A stretch of DNA of 64,000 bases from Certhia americana (Eukaryota; Chordata; Aves; Passeriformes; Certhiidae): positions 327,565-391,564 of the forward strand of contig JAGMWU010000043.1 of the NCBI GenBank assembly GCA_018697195.1, in the 5' to 3' direction. The translations under genes were made by a program, and so were the position numbers. Below, piece after piece: positions 37,934 to 50,670 of the stretch. Position 1 is the stretch's first letter, and each line of letters begins with the position of its first letter. Under the pieces are notes generated by a model that was given only the letters and a program-made list of their open reading frames with translations, was not told the DNA's origin and searched no databases.

Positions 37934-40865
37934 GGCTGGGGAGGGAGAGACACGGCCCTGAGCCCCGGGCACCCCAACCACAGCCACAGGGGCTCACTGC
38001 AGCCTCACTTCTCTCCTTAGTGAACCCCAGACCGACACAGGGCATGCCAGCACCACACCCCAGGATGTGGGGACAGAGTGGCCCCAGGGGTTTCCACTGT
38101 AGGGTTGGGAGGAGGAGGGAAGCTTGGATCCCTGCCCACTGACAGCCTGCTCCAGATGGGCTATTAGTTCCTGGGGCTGGAGTTTGGCTCCTTGCATGCC
38201 CTCAAGCTCCTAGGAGTGACTCCAGGGAACAAGTGCCTGCACAGTCTGGGAAATGGTCACTGCTGAGTGTGGCTCTGAGCTCTGGCAGGAGCAGCAACAG
38301 CACAGGGCAGAGGGAGCATGAGGGACGTGGCCCAGACCCACCTGGACACAGCCTGCCTAGCAGAGGGCCTAGGCACAGGCAGAGGCTGTGCTGGGCTCAG
38401 CCCAGCTTGGGGGTCCCACCCTGGGGGTCCCAGCTCCACCACAGCATCCGCCCCCAGCAGCCAGCAAGGACAGGCAGGGATGTGCCTGGGAGCTGCTGCT
38501 TCCTCCCGCTGAAGGAGTGTTCTCCTAAATACAATTATTCCTGCAGCTACAACAAAGAAATCTTGCGGGGGAGGTAAAATGGATAAATTCTGAGCCAGAT
38601 CCTGTCACAGTCCCAGGAGAACCTGCCCGGCATGGGGAGATCATGGGATGAACCTACTCTTTGGAGAAGGGAAACCCCACAGTGCCTGGGGACCGTCCCT
38701 GCAGCCAGGTCAGCTACAGGGACACTGAGCATGGCTGGGGACATTGGCCTCTCAGTGCTGCAGGCAGCTGCCAGCCCCAGAAGTGTCCCCCCCTCACGGC
38801 AGTGCCCTGCACACCCAAACATGGCCACAGCACATGGTGTGGGATGGGGAGGAGGACGGGATGATGGGGAAGGTCAAGAACCAGAGTGAGAAAAGACAGA
38901 GAAGGGGAGCAACACCATCCACAGGGGCTTGGCTGCCGCAGACATCTGGGTACCGGGTCCCTCCTCATTCCCTCCCATCTGCTGGGCCACCACTGCCCAC
39001 AGCACTGGTGACTCTTGGCCCAGGGTCAGACACAGCCGGCGAGGGGACCCTGCCCAGACCTGAGCTGCCAGGGGGAAGGTCTCAGCCAAGCACCCCCATT
39101 TCCTGGCCGGGCACCCCCGAGAGCAGGGATGGGGGGCGGAAGGGACAGAATGGAGGGGAGGGGCGGCTGCAGGGAGGAGAGGGAGAGGAAGAGGATGGGG
39201 GTGGGAGAAGGAGAAGGAAGGGGATGAGGGGAGGACTAGTGCGGAGGCAGCGAAACAAAGCAGGGAGTGGGGGAGGGCGGTGGCGGGAAGAGGAGGAGGA
39301 TGGGGAGGAAGAAGAGGGATCAGCCAGGGAGGCGGCGGCTGGTGTGCCCTGAACAGCCTGGGACCCCCTTCCTTCCCGCGGGGGTCCCGGGGGAGCTGCC
39401 CTGTGCAGGCAGAGGAGAAGGGACACCGGAGAGGGGACACAGCTGCTCTCCCCACGACCCCAGCACGGCAGCGGGGCCCCCCAGCATGGTGCTGGGTCTC
39501 TGCCCCCAAAACAAGCACCACGAGACAAGGCGGCTGCAAGAACAAGGCAGCCACGTGTTCCCCAAACCAGTCCCAGGGAGTCTTACAAAAACACCCCAAA
39601 ACACAGGCTTTTAGGGGAAAGGAAATGTGGATTGCTACTCTGGGCGCTGGGAAAGGGGATGAGCGCCCCTCCTCAGCAGGAAAGGCAGAGCCCTGTGCTG
39701 CACAAACCTCTCTGCACTGGTGTCCATCGCACACACGAGCCCCGGGACGCGGCGTGGAGGCTCCGCAGTCGCAGCTGCACACGCAGCAGGCAGGGCAGCA
39801 GGAACGGGGCAGGGGCAGCTGCTTCACTTCCCGCTCTCACTTCCCTGTTCACGCCTCGGGACTTGCCAGGGCAGCTGGAAACACCGTTTCCCAACGCCCT
39901 GGCACGTGAGGGGGGGTCAGGTATTTCAGCTGCCCCAGGAATCTCCCAGCAGCCCGGAGCGCAGAGCGCTGCCGGCACCGCCGTGTGCCGAGGGGGCTCG
40001 CAGCGCTCCATGGCCGGGATCTGCCACCCTGCTGTCCCAGCACAGACCCCTGCAGCCACACCAGCACCTCCTCCTGCTCCTCCTCCTGCCCAGACAGACC
40101 TCCAGACCTGTGGCTGCACCCGCAGACTTGCACCCACCGCGCTCGGGGTCCCTCCCCAGTGCTGCTGCTGGGGACCAAACCCTCCTCCAAGCACTCGTAA
40201 CCTTTCCTTTTCCAGTCCAGCCCTTTGGGCCAGGCTCGGGTCCCTCATGTCCCGATGGGGTGACACAGACACACTGCCCCTGTCCCCTCTGCGGGTCTGC
40301 TCATCCCTCTCCAACTCTGCCGGATGGATGCACCTGGGGCCAGCAGTGCTGGCTGCCGTCCCCGATCCTTTGGGGTTGTGAAATTTGGGGGTCTTTCGTC
40401 ATTTCTCCTCCCACTCCAAGGTTTAGTTTTGGTGCAATCTCTCCTCCCATCTTTCCCAACACATCTGGGAAGATCCAGGCTCTCTGCCCTGGCACATCCT
40501 GCAGACCCTGCCCTCCCCTGCCCTGGCTGCTGCCTTCAGAGCCTCCACCAGCTGGTCACTTAAAGTAGGGGGTTTTTCATGGCTTTCACTTCTTTGTGCT
40601 ATCTTACTTCTATTTTCCTCCCTCGCTCCATGATTAACTCTTCAAATACTCACTTCTCACTGGGTCCCTCTGGCAGCAGCATCTGCACAACAGGTTCTCC
40701 ACTCCCAGCACATTCCTTGCTGGGTTCTAGATCTTCCAGCCACCAGGCTAAGCGCCGTGTCTGTGGACACGTTTCCCTTCCCTTTGCTGTTTTACCTCCC
40801 TGGGTGTCACCCACCTGCCCAATCCTTGTGAAACCTCCCCCGGCCCCTCGGCCAGAGCCACCACT

Positions 40866-40974
40866 CTGGAGATAAGAGCCAGGTAAATCCTAAATTGAGC
40901 AGCACGACAACATTTTACATCTGGAGATAAGAGCCAGGTAAATCCTCAATTGAGCAGCACAACAACATTACATC
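40866..40974. repeat. Tandem duplication of a 55-bp segment
   Basis: Two near-identical copies, 40866-40920 and 40921-40974, each starting CTGGAGATAAGAGCCAGG, differ by a few substitutions and a one-base indel. Confidence 0.9.
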
Positions 40975-43010
40975 TGTCCCACAGAAGCCTTGCCTCTGCA
41001 CCCACAGGTTTTCCTGTAACACCTGAGACCCCAAAGGCTCTGAGCTCAAGGAGCACTCACCCCCTCAGAGCCATCCAAGGTCCCAGGGAGGGATCACGGC
41101 CCCAGCTGCCCCGACAGCCTCCACGGGGGCACCAGTGGCCAACGCCCCCTGTTTGCCACCCGGCTCCCTTCCCAGCTCCCCTCCCCAGCCCAGAGGCTGC
41201 AGCACTCACCAACTCCGACCCAACCATTCCTGCAGGGAAGGGAGACCCAGGTACCCCAAATCCAAATGGTTTGGGGGACTGATTTACTCCTCAGCTCTCC
41301 CAAGGAGCAGTGCCCCCCACCAGGCATGCAGGAGCCCACGCTGGTGCCACTGCTCAGCAGGGGAAGTGCAGCCACCTGAGCAGGTGGCAGAGCCCAGCTG
41401 GCATCTGCACCAGTTAAAGCCACCTGACACCCTGCACGGGTCCCCAGGCTGCCTGACAAGCCTGGTGCCACGGGAAAGAGGACATTTAGGACTTGCTCCT
41501 GGCCATCCCCTTTGCAGGATCCCATTGTGGGACCCCCTTTGCAGGACCCCCATTACTGGGCTCTCTGCAGACCCTCTGCTCCCAGTGCCTGGGGGTCCTG
41601 GGAGGTTCCCTGGGGACAGATGTGGTGGTGCAGGCCTTGGGGAAAAAGCTCCAAAGGCCAGGATTGAACCCCAGGACAAAGTGAGACCCTGGGCATGGGA
41701 GGTTCTCACCAGGGAAGGAGGCAGTAAAACTGCTCCAGACTTTTTACCAGAAAATGGCTGATAATGGATCTGGTATTTGTGAGAAAACCTTTGATTTTAT
41801 TTTCCTTTCTTTCTCAAAAGCAGCCTTCATTTAAATTTAATAAAGGGGAAAACAGGCTTTCATCTTGCCTGCAGATTTCACATAAAGCTGCTGAACCCCC
41901 CACAATACCAAACAGAAAAATGTTGTTTTCCTGAAAATCACAACTAAAATTATTCTTACACCTGACCCAGCATGCCTGTCCTGCACCAGCCCAGGGATAT
42001 GGGGGTCACCTCGGCTGCACTGCCCGTCCCACTCTGTGTGTGCCAGGGGCTGACCCACAGAGTGGCTCCACACACTGTGGCAGAACCAAAACTGGCACTT
42101 CTTACCCCAGAACTGACCCTGACAGAGAGGAACTGCTGTAAAAATGAGCCAAAGCTCTGAGAAACAGGCAGGATCCGTGGGGCTGCTGCCACAGAAAACA
42201 AATACCTGCTTAAATTCAGTCAGTGTCTCCACACTAGATACTGTCAGACTACATTTTTAAAGGAAAACTTTTGTTTTAGGGGAAACTTCTCCAGAAAAAA
42301 AAGAAACCTCCCCTGTCAGTGGCTCAGAGAGCAGCCACTCCCTGCAACCTCCAGCTGGTGACAGATGTGACATCAGGCGTGTCACTGAAGAGCTCCTGGG
42401 ACGAGCAGGAGTAGTCTTTGGGGGCTTTGGCTTCACCAAACAAAGGACACAAGCCAGGATTTGCAGGGGGATGTTGATAATGTTTTTAGTAAGAGCAGGT
42501 GGCAAACCAGGCTGGGGAAAGTGAGGCCCTGGGAGAGACAAGGGCTCATGGAGGACAGGGTGTCATCAGAGCACGTCAAACCCTCCCCTGCCTCTTCATG
42601 GGTAATGCCTCTGAAAATATTCCAGGGAACTGGGATATCCTCACTCTGATCACCGTGTCCATCAGTCAGAGGTAAATATTCACCCCTTTGAAAATGTGTG
42701 GCTATTGGGAGGGAAAAGGGAATGGCTTTCAAACAGCCAGAGGTTACCAGTGGTGCAGAGCCAAGGTGTGATGAGCACAGAGCTGCCTGGTTCCTCCATT
42801 ATCTGCCCAGGGAGATGGGATCCCGCACTGGGACTTGGGGGGAGAGGCTGAGGACAGCAGCAGATGCTGCAGCTGCTCACTGCAGAGGGACAGAGCTGCC
42901 ATCCCAAATGCTCCTCCCAGCACACAGGCACCTGTGCCGAGCTGTGACATCCCTCTCCCGCTTCCTGTTCTGCTGGAAATCCCCTTTCTCCTCCTTCTGA
43001 CACTGAGGCT

Positions 43011-43215
43011 CCATCCCTCTGCTCCTCCATCCCTCCTGCCTCCATCTCTCTTCTCCCCCATCGCTCATTTCTCTATCCCTCTGATCCTCTGCTCCTCCAT
43101 CCCTCTGCTCCCCAGTCCCTCCGCCCCTCCATCCTGCCAGCCTCCATCCCTCTGTTCCTCCATCCCTCGCTCCCCACCCCCAGTATCCTCTGCTCCTCCA
43201 TCCCTCCAGTTGCTC
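43011..43215. repeat. Pyrimidine-rich degenerate repeat (CTCCATCCCTC)n
   Basis: CTGCTCCTCCATCCCTC-like words recur about ten times. The C+T-rich strand continues to about 43390 with CTCTCT runs. Confidence 0.7.
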
Positions 43216-43589
43216 CCTCATTCTTCCCGTTTCCCTGGCAACGCCCATCTCGCGCTGAGATCTGTCCCCTCTCTCTCTCTTATCTTTCTCCTCTTTCTTT
43301 CATCTCTCTCCTAATCTCCCTCTCCATTCTGAACCCCTGTCCTTTGCTTCCTTTCTCTCTCTCTCCCTTTTCATCTCCTCCAATGCCTTCTCTATCTCAG
43401 GGTTACAATTATTTGAATCTCACTTTAAAGAAATGATCCATTTAATTAACCACTGGGCCCTGGCCCTGCTCCCACCCTCCCACAGCCCACACCCCTGACA
43501 CGGGACCCCTGCCCACACCCAAAAAAGCCTTTTGGCCTTTTAGGGGGTGACAATGGGGTGACAATGCCCTGCCAGCCCTTCTGACAGCC

Positions 43590-43745
43590 CTGACCTCCAG
43601 CCACTCTTGTACCATCTGGACTTCTCCCACAAAAGACTGGGCCAGGTGATCCCTGAGGTCTCTCCAAATCTGGGATTCCATGGCTTCATGATCCCAACAC
43701 AGCCAGCATAGAAGGCAGCAGCTCCTGTGCCACAGATCACCCTCA
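43590..43745 (+). mobile_element. Possible degraded CR1 3' fragment
   Basis: CCTGAGGTCTCTCCAAATCTG followed by GATTCCATGGCTTCATGATCC resembles a diverged CR1 3' end read on plus. Homology is weak and identity uncertain. Confidence 0.35.
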
Positions 43746-44578
43746 AATTCTACATTACAGCACAATAAGGGGAGACTGAAATTCATGCAGAAAAGGTGCT
43801 TCCCAAAAATCAGAGCCCTGATTGGATCCGTTTGGGAAAGATGGGAGGAAGCGAGGCTGCTCTGGGCTCTGGGGCCAGAGGAAGGAGCAGGGAGCCTGGC
43901 TTTGACTCGGGGTCACTTCCATGGGATTCCTGTGCTGTGGCACAGCCAGGAGCCCAACTGAGCAGGCTCGTGGCCACCACGCTGTCCCTGCTCTGGGGAG
44001 GGACTTTTAGGGAACTTTGTAGGGGCTGAGCCAGCCTGGAGCCAGCATTCTGCTCTAGCCAGGGGGTGGAAAACCTGTGCTCCGTGAGCAGTCAAAGGTG
44101 CACCAAAACTGCGCCAAAACATCACCAAAGTTGCATCAAAACTGCACCAAAGCCTCACTGAAGCTGCACCAAAGCCATCAATGGTTCATGCCCAGGGTGG
44201 TGCCCAGGCAGGGAGGGTTTTGGGAAGGGGATTCTTGGCCCCACCTGCCTTCCCAAGGAGCTCCTGTTGCTGTCCCACAGGGCTCAACATCTCCTCCCTG
44301 GCAGAGCAAGCTGATCAAGCTGCAGGCTTGATCTTCCAGCCCTCCCAGCCCTTCCCAGGGCACGGCACCAGGGAGGGGAGCGGTGACAGCGAGCAGGGAT
44401 GCTGGGCACAGCCTCATCTGCTGAGCGAGGCCTTTCCTCAGAGCCACCGGAATCACCGTGGCGTTACGGATGTGTGTGAGACCTTCCTGTCACTCCTCTG
44501 GGGAAGGGACTGAGCCCTGGCCCCTTGTGTCCCTGGGATCTGAGTGCAGTGCCTGTCCATGGCCGCTGTGTACCCTGC

Positions 44579-44702
44579 ACACATCCTGGCCCATCCTGGC
44601 ACATCCCTGGCCCATCCTGGCACATCCTGGCCCATCCTGGCCCATCCTGGCACATCCCTGGCCCATCCTGGCCCATCCTGGCACATCCCTGGCACATCCC
44701 AC
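44579..44702. repeat. 10/11-bp minisatellite (CCATCCTGGC)n
   Basis: Alternating CCCATCCTGG, CACATCCTGG and CACATCCCTGG units, about twelve copies, lie in the ZNF710 5' intron. Confidence 0.85.
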
Positions 44703-47031
44703 GTGTCCTCACAGGCTCCCTGTGTGAGCCCCCACTCCCCTTTGGAACAAACACAGCCCCTCCATTCCCATCCCCGTGCATGCTGCAGCAGAGAGCTCCA
44801 GGATCTGACAGCCCTTAGAAATTATGGTCACAGCGTCCCTAAAAATGCTGCTGCTCCTGAGTCCAGAGGCAGGAAGAGCCTGTAAATCAGGTGACTGATT
44901 TTAAAAAAATAAATAAAAATAAATAAAGTCAGGTGTGGGGTGAGCCGAGGGAGAGGGGCTGCTGCTGCCTGGACCCCCCTCTGGCAGCACCCCGGTGCTC
45001 CAGGGGTTTGTCAGAGGTTTGGGGCTGGCAGCAAACTGCCAGGAGCAGGGAGGGCCCCCAGCCCTGCTGCTGTCCCAGCCTGGCTTCAAAGGTTCCACAC
45101 AGAACCCTCGCTCTGCCTTGGAAAACAATTTTTTGCTTTTAAATGAAATAAACAGGGAAAGAAAAGACTTTCAAGTTCCTCCTTGCTGTAACGGCTTCTC
45201 CCCAGCACAGTCCCTTTCCTCTCCGAAAATAGCTGAGCTATTCAAAAGAGATGCGAGAAGAAAAAAAGGAACTGAATAGAGGAAAAGGGAAAGAAAAAAA
45301 TGGAGCCCCAAGGGGGTGGAGAAAAACAGAATGAAAAGACAGCAAAAGTAAAGAAAAGGGATGAAAAATAAAGGAGGGGGAAGAGAGAGACAGACAGAGG
45401 AGCTTTGAAAAGAAAGAATGCTGCCAGCCTGAATACAGGGAGCAGGAAAAAAGGGCCCTGAAAAGAAAGAGCCGGCTGGAATGACCTCTCATTCAGGGCT
45501 GTGCCAATCACCGCCGCGATGGAAATCCTTTCTTCTTCCCTGCATTCTCTCTCTTTCCAGCGGGGGCAGAGGGAAGAGGAAGAAAGGGGAGCTAATTCTC
45601 AGCATAGCAGAAAATAAATCTGCTCTTTGCGAAGACCCTGAAAGGCGCTGACAAACCCGTTCCCAGCACTCACACACGGAGATGGGGACAGGAGGGAAAC
45701 GGGACTCAGCAATGCCGGGCCAGGCTATCCTCAGCACCTCACTATTCCTGTGGAAAAGGAAGGGCAAACACCCCGAGCAAACAAACCTGTAGGAACAAGA
45801 GTGAATTCAGGCCAACCCCAGCCCTTGGAGGGGAAGATGAGGGATGGTTGTGAGGCAAACCCAGGGGCCTGGCGCTGTGCTAGGTAATGCAGAGAGCAGG
45901 GGGCAAAGGCTGGGGGCAGCTCCTTTTGTCCTGTGAGTCCCAAACCCACCAGCACCCACCCCTGCCTGGAAAGACCCAACAGGGCTTTTGCCCGGGTCTG
46001 TGAGTCCCAGCAGGGGTTAACAGACCCTGTGTGTGCAGAGGGAGCAAAGTGCCCAAACTGCCCCAAATGAACCAAGAGAGCAGTGCTGGGATGTGGGACA
46101 AAGGCAGGTGACACCCAGGGGGAGGCAAACACTGGAGATGGAGCCCAGCAGGACAGCAGGGCTGTCTCTGGGACAGAGGCAACAGGCACCCTGGTGTCCC
46201 GCAGAGAGCCGGGTGTGACAACAGCTGACCCCAAAACAGCCTGGGGCTGAGGGTGAATGTCCTGAGCCCATGTGGCATCACTCCTGTCGGACACAGCCCC
46301 TGCTTAGCAACTCCAGCCCTGTGGTTAATCATGAACTGCTGGGACTGTGGGGCAGAGCCATAAATGTGGCCAGAGGTCTGAGGAGACAACACACAGGCAG
46401 CAGGAGTTCAGGAATCCTGGTGTGTGTGACCCAGCTGGCTGTAAAAGGGGAAAACCAACCCAAAACGGTCCAAATGTGAGATGTCTGTCACCCCAAAGGG
46501 AACAGACTGCCTGGTGGGATGTGAAAGAGCTGCTCAGGTGCAAGGGAAGATCCCCACACTGGGAAGGGTCTCACTTAAGGGTGTTATTATCAAGAGCACT
46601 GCTCCCCTTATGGGAACATAGCTCAAATGGGAACAATTTGAGTCCAGTTTTGATATTGCCATGTTCTGCTCACCTGTCCCTGTCTCCCCAGGCTCTGTGC
46701 TGTGCTGTGAGCACAGAGACATGCAAACACAGGGCAGACCCAGATCCATTCGTGGCACCAGCCACGTCCAGCCAGAGCTCAAGGCAGTGAGGAAGGTGAT
46801 ACCCCAGAGCACACCTGATGGTGCTGACAGGTTCGGTGTCCCCACGTGCTGAACACCCCCTGAACCCTGCACACGGGCAGATGTGACCCCTCACTCCTGA
46901 CCACCAGCCCTGAGGCAAACAGGGAACCTCAGCACAGCCCAGCACGGGCACACACAGCTCCCCACTGCTCTCCTACAGCTCATGCCAGGCAGCAGGAGAG
47001 GGGGACCAGAGCCCTGCAGGGCTGGGGCTGC

Positions 47032-47185
47032 CCACGGGGACATTGTGCCCCCCTGAGCCCTGTCTGACCCCCACGGGGACATTGTGCCCCCCTGAGCCCT
47101 TCCTGACCCCCACGGGGACATTGTGCCCCCCTGAGCCCTGCCTGACCCCCATGGGGACATTGTGCCCCCCTGAGCCCTGTCCAAT
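47032..47185. repeat. 39-bp minisatellite, 4 units
   Basis: Four copies of a unit starting CCACGGGGACATTGTGCCCC, with mostly single-base differences. A separate short repeat of TGTGTGCCACAGTCCCC follows at 47399-47465. Confidence 0.9.
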
Positions 47186-48959
47186 CTGCTGTCTCCACTG
47201 CAGGGCTGGGTAATAAATTAATCACAGCTGAGGGGTTCTAATTTGAGCGTGATCATTCATACTCAGCCAGGGAATCCAACACGTGTGTTCTGCCTGTGCT
47301 GGGGACAGCCCAGGGGCTGCAGGGCAGGGGGACACCTCGTGCTGTGTCTGTTCCATCAGCTCCAAATTCTGAGGCTGCTCTGCCTTGGAGAACCTGCCCC
47401 TGTGTGCCACAGTCCCCTGTGTGCCACAGTCCCCTGTGTGTCACAGCCCCCTGTGTGTCACAGCCTCTGGGACATCCCTGAGCACAGCACCAGCCACTGT
47501 GGCTTGCCTCAGTGATGGGGAAGGTCCCGGTGAGTGAGGCACAGCTGAACCACCACGGGGGACACTGACCTTCAGCTCTGTGGCTCAGGAATCACCTCTG
47601 CACACGGAACTGGCTGTGGAACTCAGCCCACACAGCCCAGTCCCAAACACAGTGAGTGCCATTTCCTACAGAGCACAGGTGAACGGAGGGGACAGATCCA
47701 GAGCTTTCCACCATGGGCAGGAAGAGGAACTGGGGAGCACTGAGCACCCTTCCACCCACAGCTGGCACTGGACCAGGCCAACGGGGAATGTCCCACTCCC
47801 AGTTTTTCAGTAACAAGGTTCTGTGACGTGTCACACCATAACAGGAACCAACCCAGCTGCACAGCTGCTAATACCACTTCTACTTTCACATCCCCAAGGT
47901 GGGAAACGTTTCGGATCCTTTTCTGCACAGCTGAGCAGGTCAGGGATGAGTGTTTGGAAGGCTGGGTTGGACAGATGGAGCAGGAGGCACTGGACAAAGG
48001 GCAGCTCATGAATGCCCAGCTCAGGACTGGCCCAAACCAGGTGTGGAAGATTTATCCCCACACACAGCCCAAAGCCAGCTGTGCCTGCTGCCCCCACAGC
48101 ACCAGCCTGTCTGCATGGCCAATGTCTCTGAGATCCACAGCAGCAGAAAACTCGGCTGCTTTTCCTGTGGGGAAGGCAGAGGTGTCTGCTCTGGGGATGC
48201 TCCGCTGGCTGCACGCTGCTGCCAGGTCACAGGGCCAGGGTGAAACGCAATTCCTGCTTATTGCACGTGTGCTTTTGTGTGTCACCATGCTGTGAAAGCT
48301 CCTGCAGTGCTCCTGACTCTGGGCAGAGGCCAGGATTTTATAAAAAAATACACATATTTATCTTCTGAAAAGGAGTTGAAAGAACGGGGTCTGGCACTGC
48401 TGTCTGGAGCGTGTCGGTGGTTGGACAGATGACACAGACACAGCCCGGCACAATGCCCAGGGCCCTGCAGCTCGTGGCCATCCCATCCCTGAAAACAGAG
48501 CCACTGCTGCATGACCCTGGCCTGGGAGCTGCCGTGGGCACTGGGGGATGGATCACAAAGTGCCCGGATCGGCTTCTTGGGTGGCACGGGGAGATGCAGT
48601 GGGCAAATCCCACTCATGAGCAGGAGGGTGGGGATATTTCCACCATCAACTCATCCTAATTAATATTTCCCAAGGTTTCAGTGCAGCTGGGCTGTCTCTG
48701 CCTTGGTTCTGGCAGCTCTGGGGTCTGTACCACTTGCCCTGCCCCATTCTCATCCCAATCTACACAACCCCTGTACTTCGTGCCCTTCCTTCTCACAGCC
48801 AGAGAGTCCCACAAACACACACAATATTCAGCTTTTAAAATAATTTCCTTCTACGTGTTCCTTGTCTGCCTCTGGGAAAGCATTTTTTTCAGCTCCTCTG
48901 AGGGGGCATTAACTCCCAGCGAGCTGGTGCCCCCTCAGCCATGGGCACGTGTGAGCCAG

Positions 48960-49095
48960 GGCTGGAATCACCAGGGCTGAAAAACCCTCTGAGATCGTGG
49001 AGTCCTTCCCCAGCACTGCCAAGGCCACCACTAAAACATGTCCCCAAGTGCCAAGTCCACACAGCATTTGAACACTTGTAGGGCTGGTGACCTGG
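48960..49095 (-). mobile_element. CR1 LINE 3' fragment
   Basis: GGAATCACCAGGGCTGAAAAA, then GAGATCGTGGAGTCC, CACTAAAACATGTCCCCAAG and CATTTGAACACTTGTAGGG, in the same order as the CR1 3' region read in reverse. The LINE sense strand is therefore minus. Moderately diverged. Confidence 0.7.
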
Positions 49096-50434
49096 TGCAC
49101 AGTGAGCACAGAATGGCCACAGCAAGGACAAAGTGATGCCTCTGGAGCCAAGGCAAGGGCAGAGCCAGGGGGGCAGGTCAGTCTGTGCCTGGAGAGACTC
49201 TCAGCTGGCTCAATCAATGAACAAAGAACTGACTGGCATGGAGCAGGGAGGTGTTGGAGTTGGGAGTTTAAAATGCCTACGTTTTGGATGGCAGAGGGGT
49301 CAGGATGCAGAGTAGGAAGTCCTTTGTGAGGAAGGAGACACAAGTGGATTGACTGGGAAGGGAAGCAGCTCTCTGAAACATCCATCCTAACCACAAAAAC
49401 AATTTTTCCCAACAGCAGCCACCAGCCAGGCTGGTCCTGGGCACCCCTGATCCTCCCAGCCAGTCCAGGACACCCCTGATCAGCCTGACCATGTGCAGCA
49501 TCTCCTGGGGAGGTTGGGATGAGCAGGCCAGGCTGCCCTGAGGCTTCTGTGATCTCAAAGGTGCTGTCAAACCAAAGTGATTCCATGGCTCCAAGAAGTT
49601 CTCCCTTGAGAGCAGCCCATCATGGGTCAGACAAAGGGCTCCTCAAGGAAAACCTCCTGCCTCTGTTCCCCAGCTTGCTCATGGATTCCCAGTCCTGAGC
49701 CCAGAGGAACTGGCAACCACCCAGCCTCCAGTTTAACCCCCAGGGCAGGGGCTGGTGCTGTGGGACCTGGAATGGTGGGTGTGGGAACAGAACGGAGGTG
49801 AGAGGAGGGAAAAGCAGCCAGGGACCACACCAGGATTAAAGCTTGAAAGCAAAAGAAGGGGAGAGACAGAGCTGGTTAAACCGGGATAACTTGGTGAGGG
49901 ACAGGGTGTCAGGAGAGAGGCAGAGAGGGGAGAATGTCCTGACACCACAGAGAAAGGGCTTGAGACAATGCTGCTGCTGAGAAACAGGAAAGATAAATTT
50001 AGAGGCAATGGTGAGCACTCTTCCTCTGGAAGCTCTGCCTGTCTTTCCTCCCCCTCCTCTCCTTCTCCAGGTCACCCCCAGCACGGGCAGGACGTGGGCT
50101 CCAGCCTGGTGTGGCTCTGATGGCCAGGGGCCAGTCCCAGCTGTGCCCAGGGAGGGACCCCAGCCCTGCTGAGGGGCTGACTGGACAGCCAAGGCTGCCT
50201 GCAGGGATGGGCAGCCCCTCACTGTCCCACCCTGGTGCCCAGGAAATTCCTGCTCCCAGCAGCAGCTCCTGAGCTCAGCACGTCAGGGTGTGCACTGCCC
50301 AGGCACGAAGGCAGGTCCCCACGGAGGAGAAGTGGAAGTAAAACAATGAGCACGTCTGCGTGCTGCTTCCTCCTCCCTGCCCAGCCTGGCCTGGCTGGGC
50401 TTGCTCTCTGCCAAACCCTGCCTGTGTCAGTCTG

Positions 50435-50670
50435 CAGAGGAGAAGGCTGCAGGAAGATCTTAGGGCTCCTTCCTGGAGCCTAATGGGGCTCCAAGAGAGA
50501 TGGAGAGGGACTTTGGATAAGGACCTGGAGCGCCAGGAAGAATGGCATCAGGGAATTGTCACAGGCTGCCCAGAGAAGCTGTGGCTGCCCCATCCCTGGA
50601 AGTGTTCAAAGTCCAGTTGGATGGGGCTGGGTGTTGAATCAAGGACAAGATGTACCTTGTCCTACCAGAC
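50435..50670 (+). mobile_element. CR1 LINE 3' fragment
   Basis: GAGAAGGCTGCAGGAAGATCT, then GAGAGGGACTTTGGA, CACAGGCTGCCCAGAGAAGC, CCCCATCCCTGGAAGTGTTC and CCAGTTGGATGGGGC, the usual order of the CR1 3' part in sense orientation. The terminal octamers are not seen. Confidence 0.8.

Noticed and set aside
36441..37961. 506-codon plus-strand open frame opposite ZNF710
   Set aside because: Antisense shadow of the zinc-finger exon; its Leu/Val/Gly-rich sequence follows from reverse reading of finger codons.
49500..49600. Another possible CR1 end (CCAAAGTGATTCCATGG)
   Set aside because: Match limited to a short word; too weak to call a mobile element.
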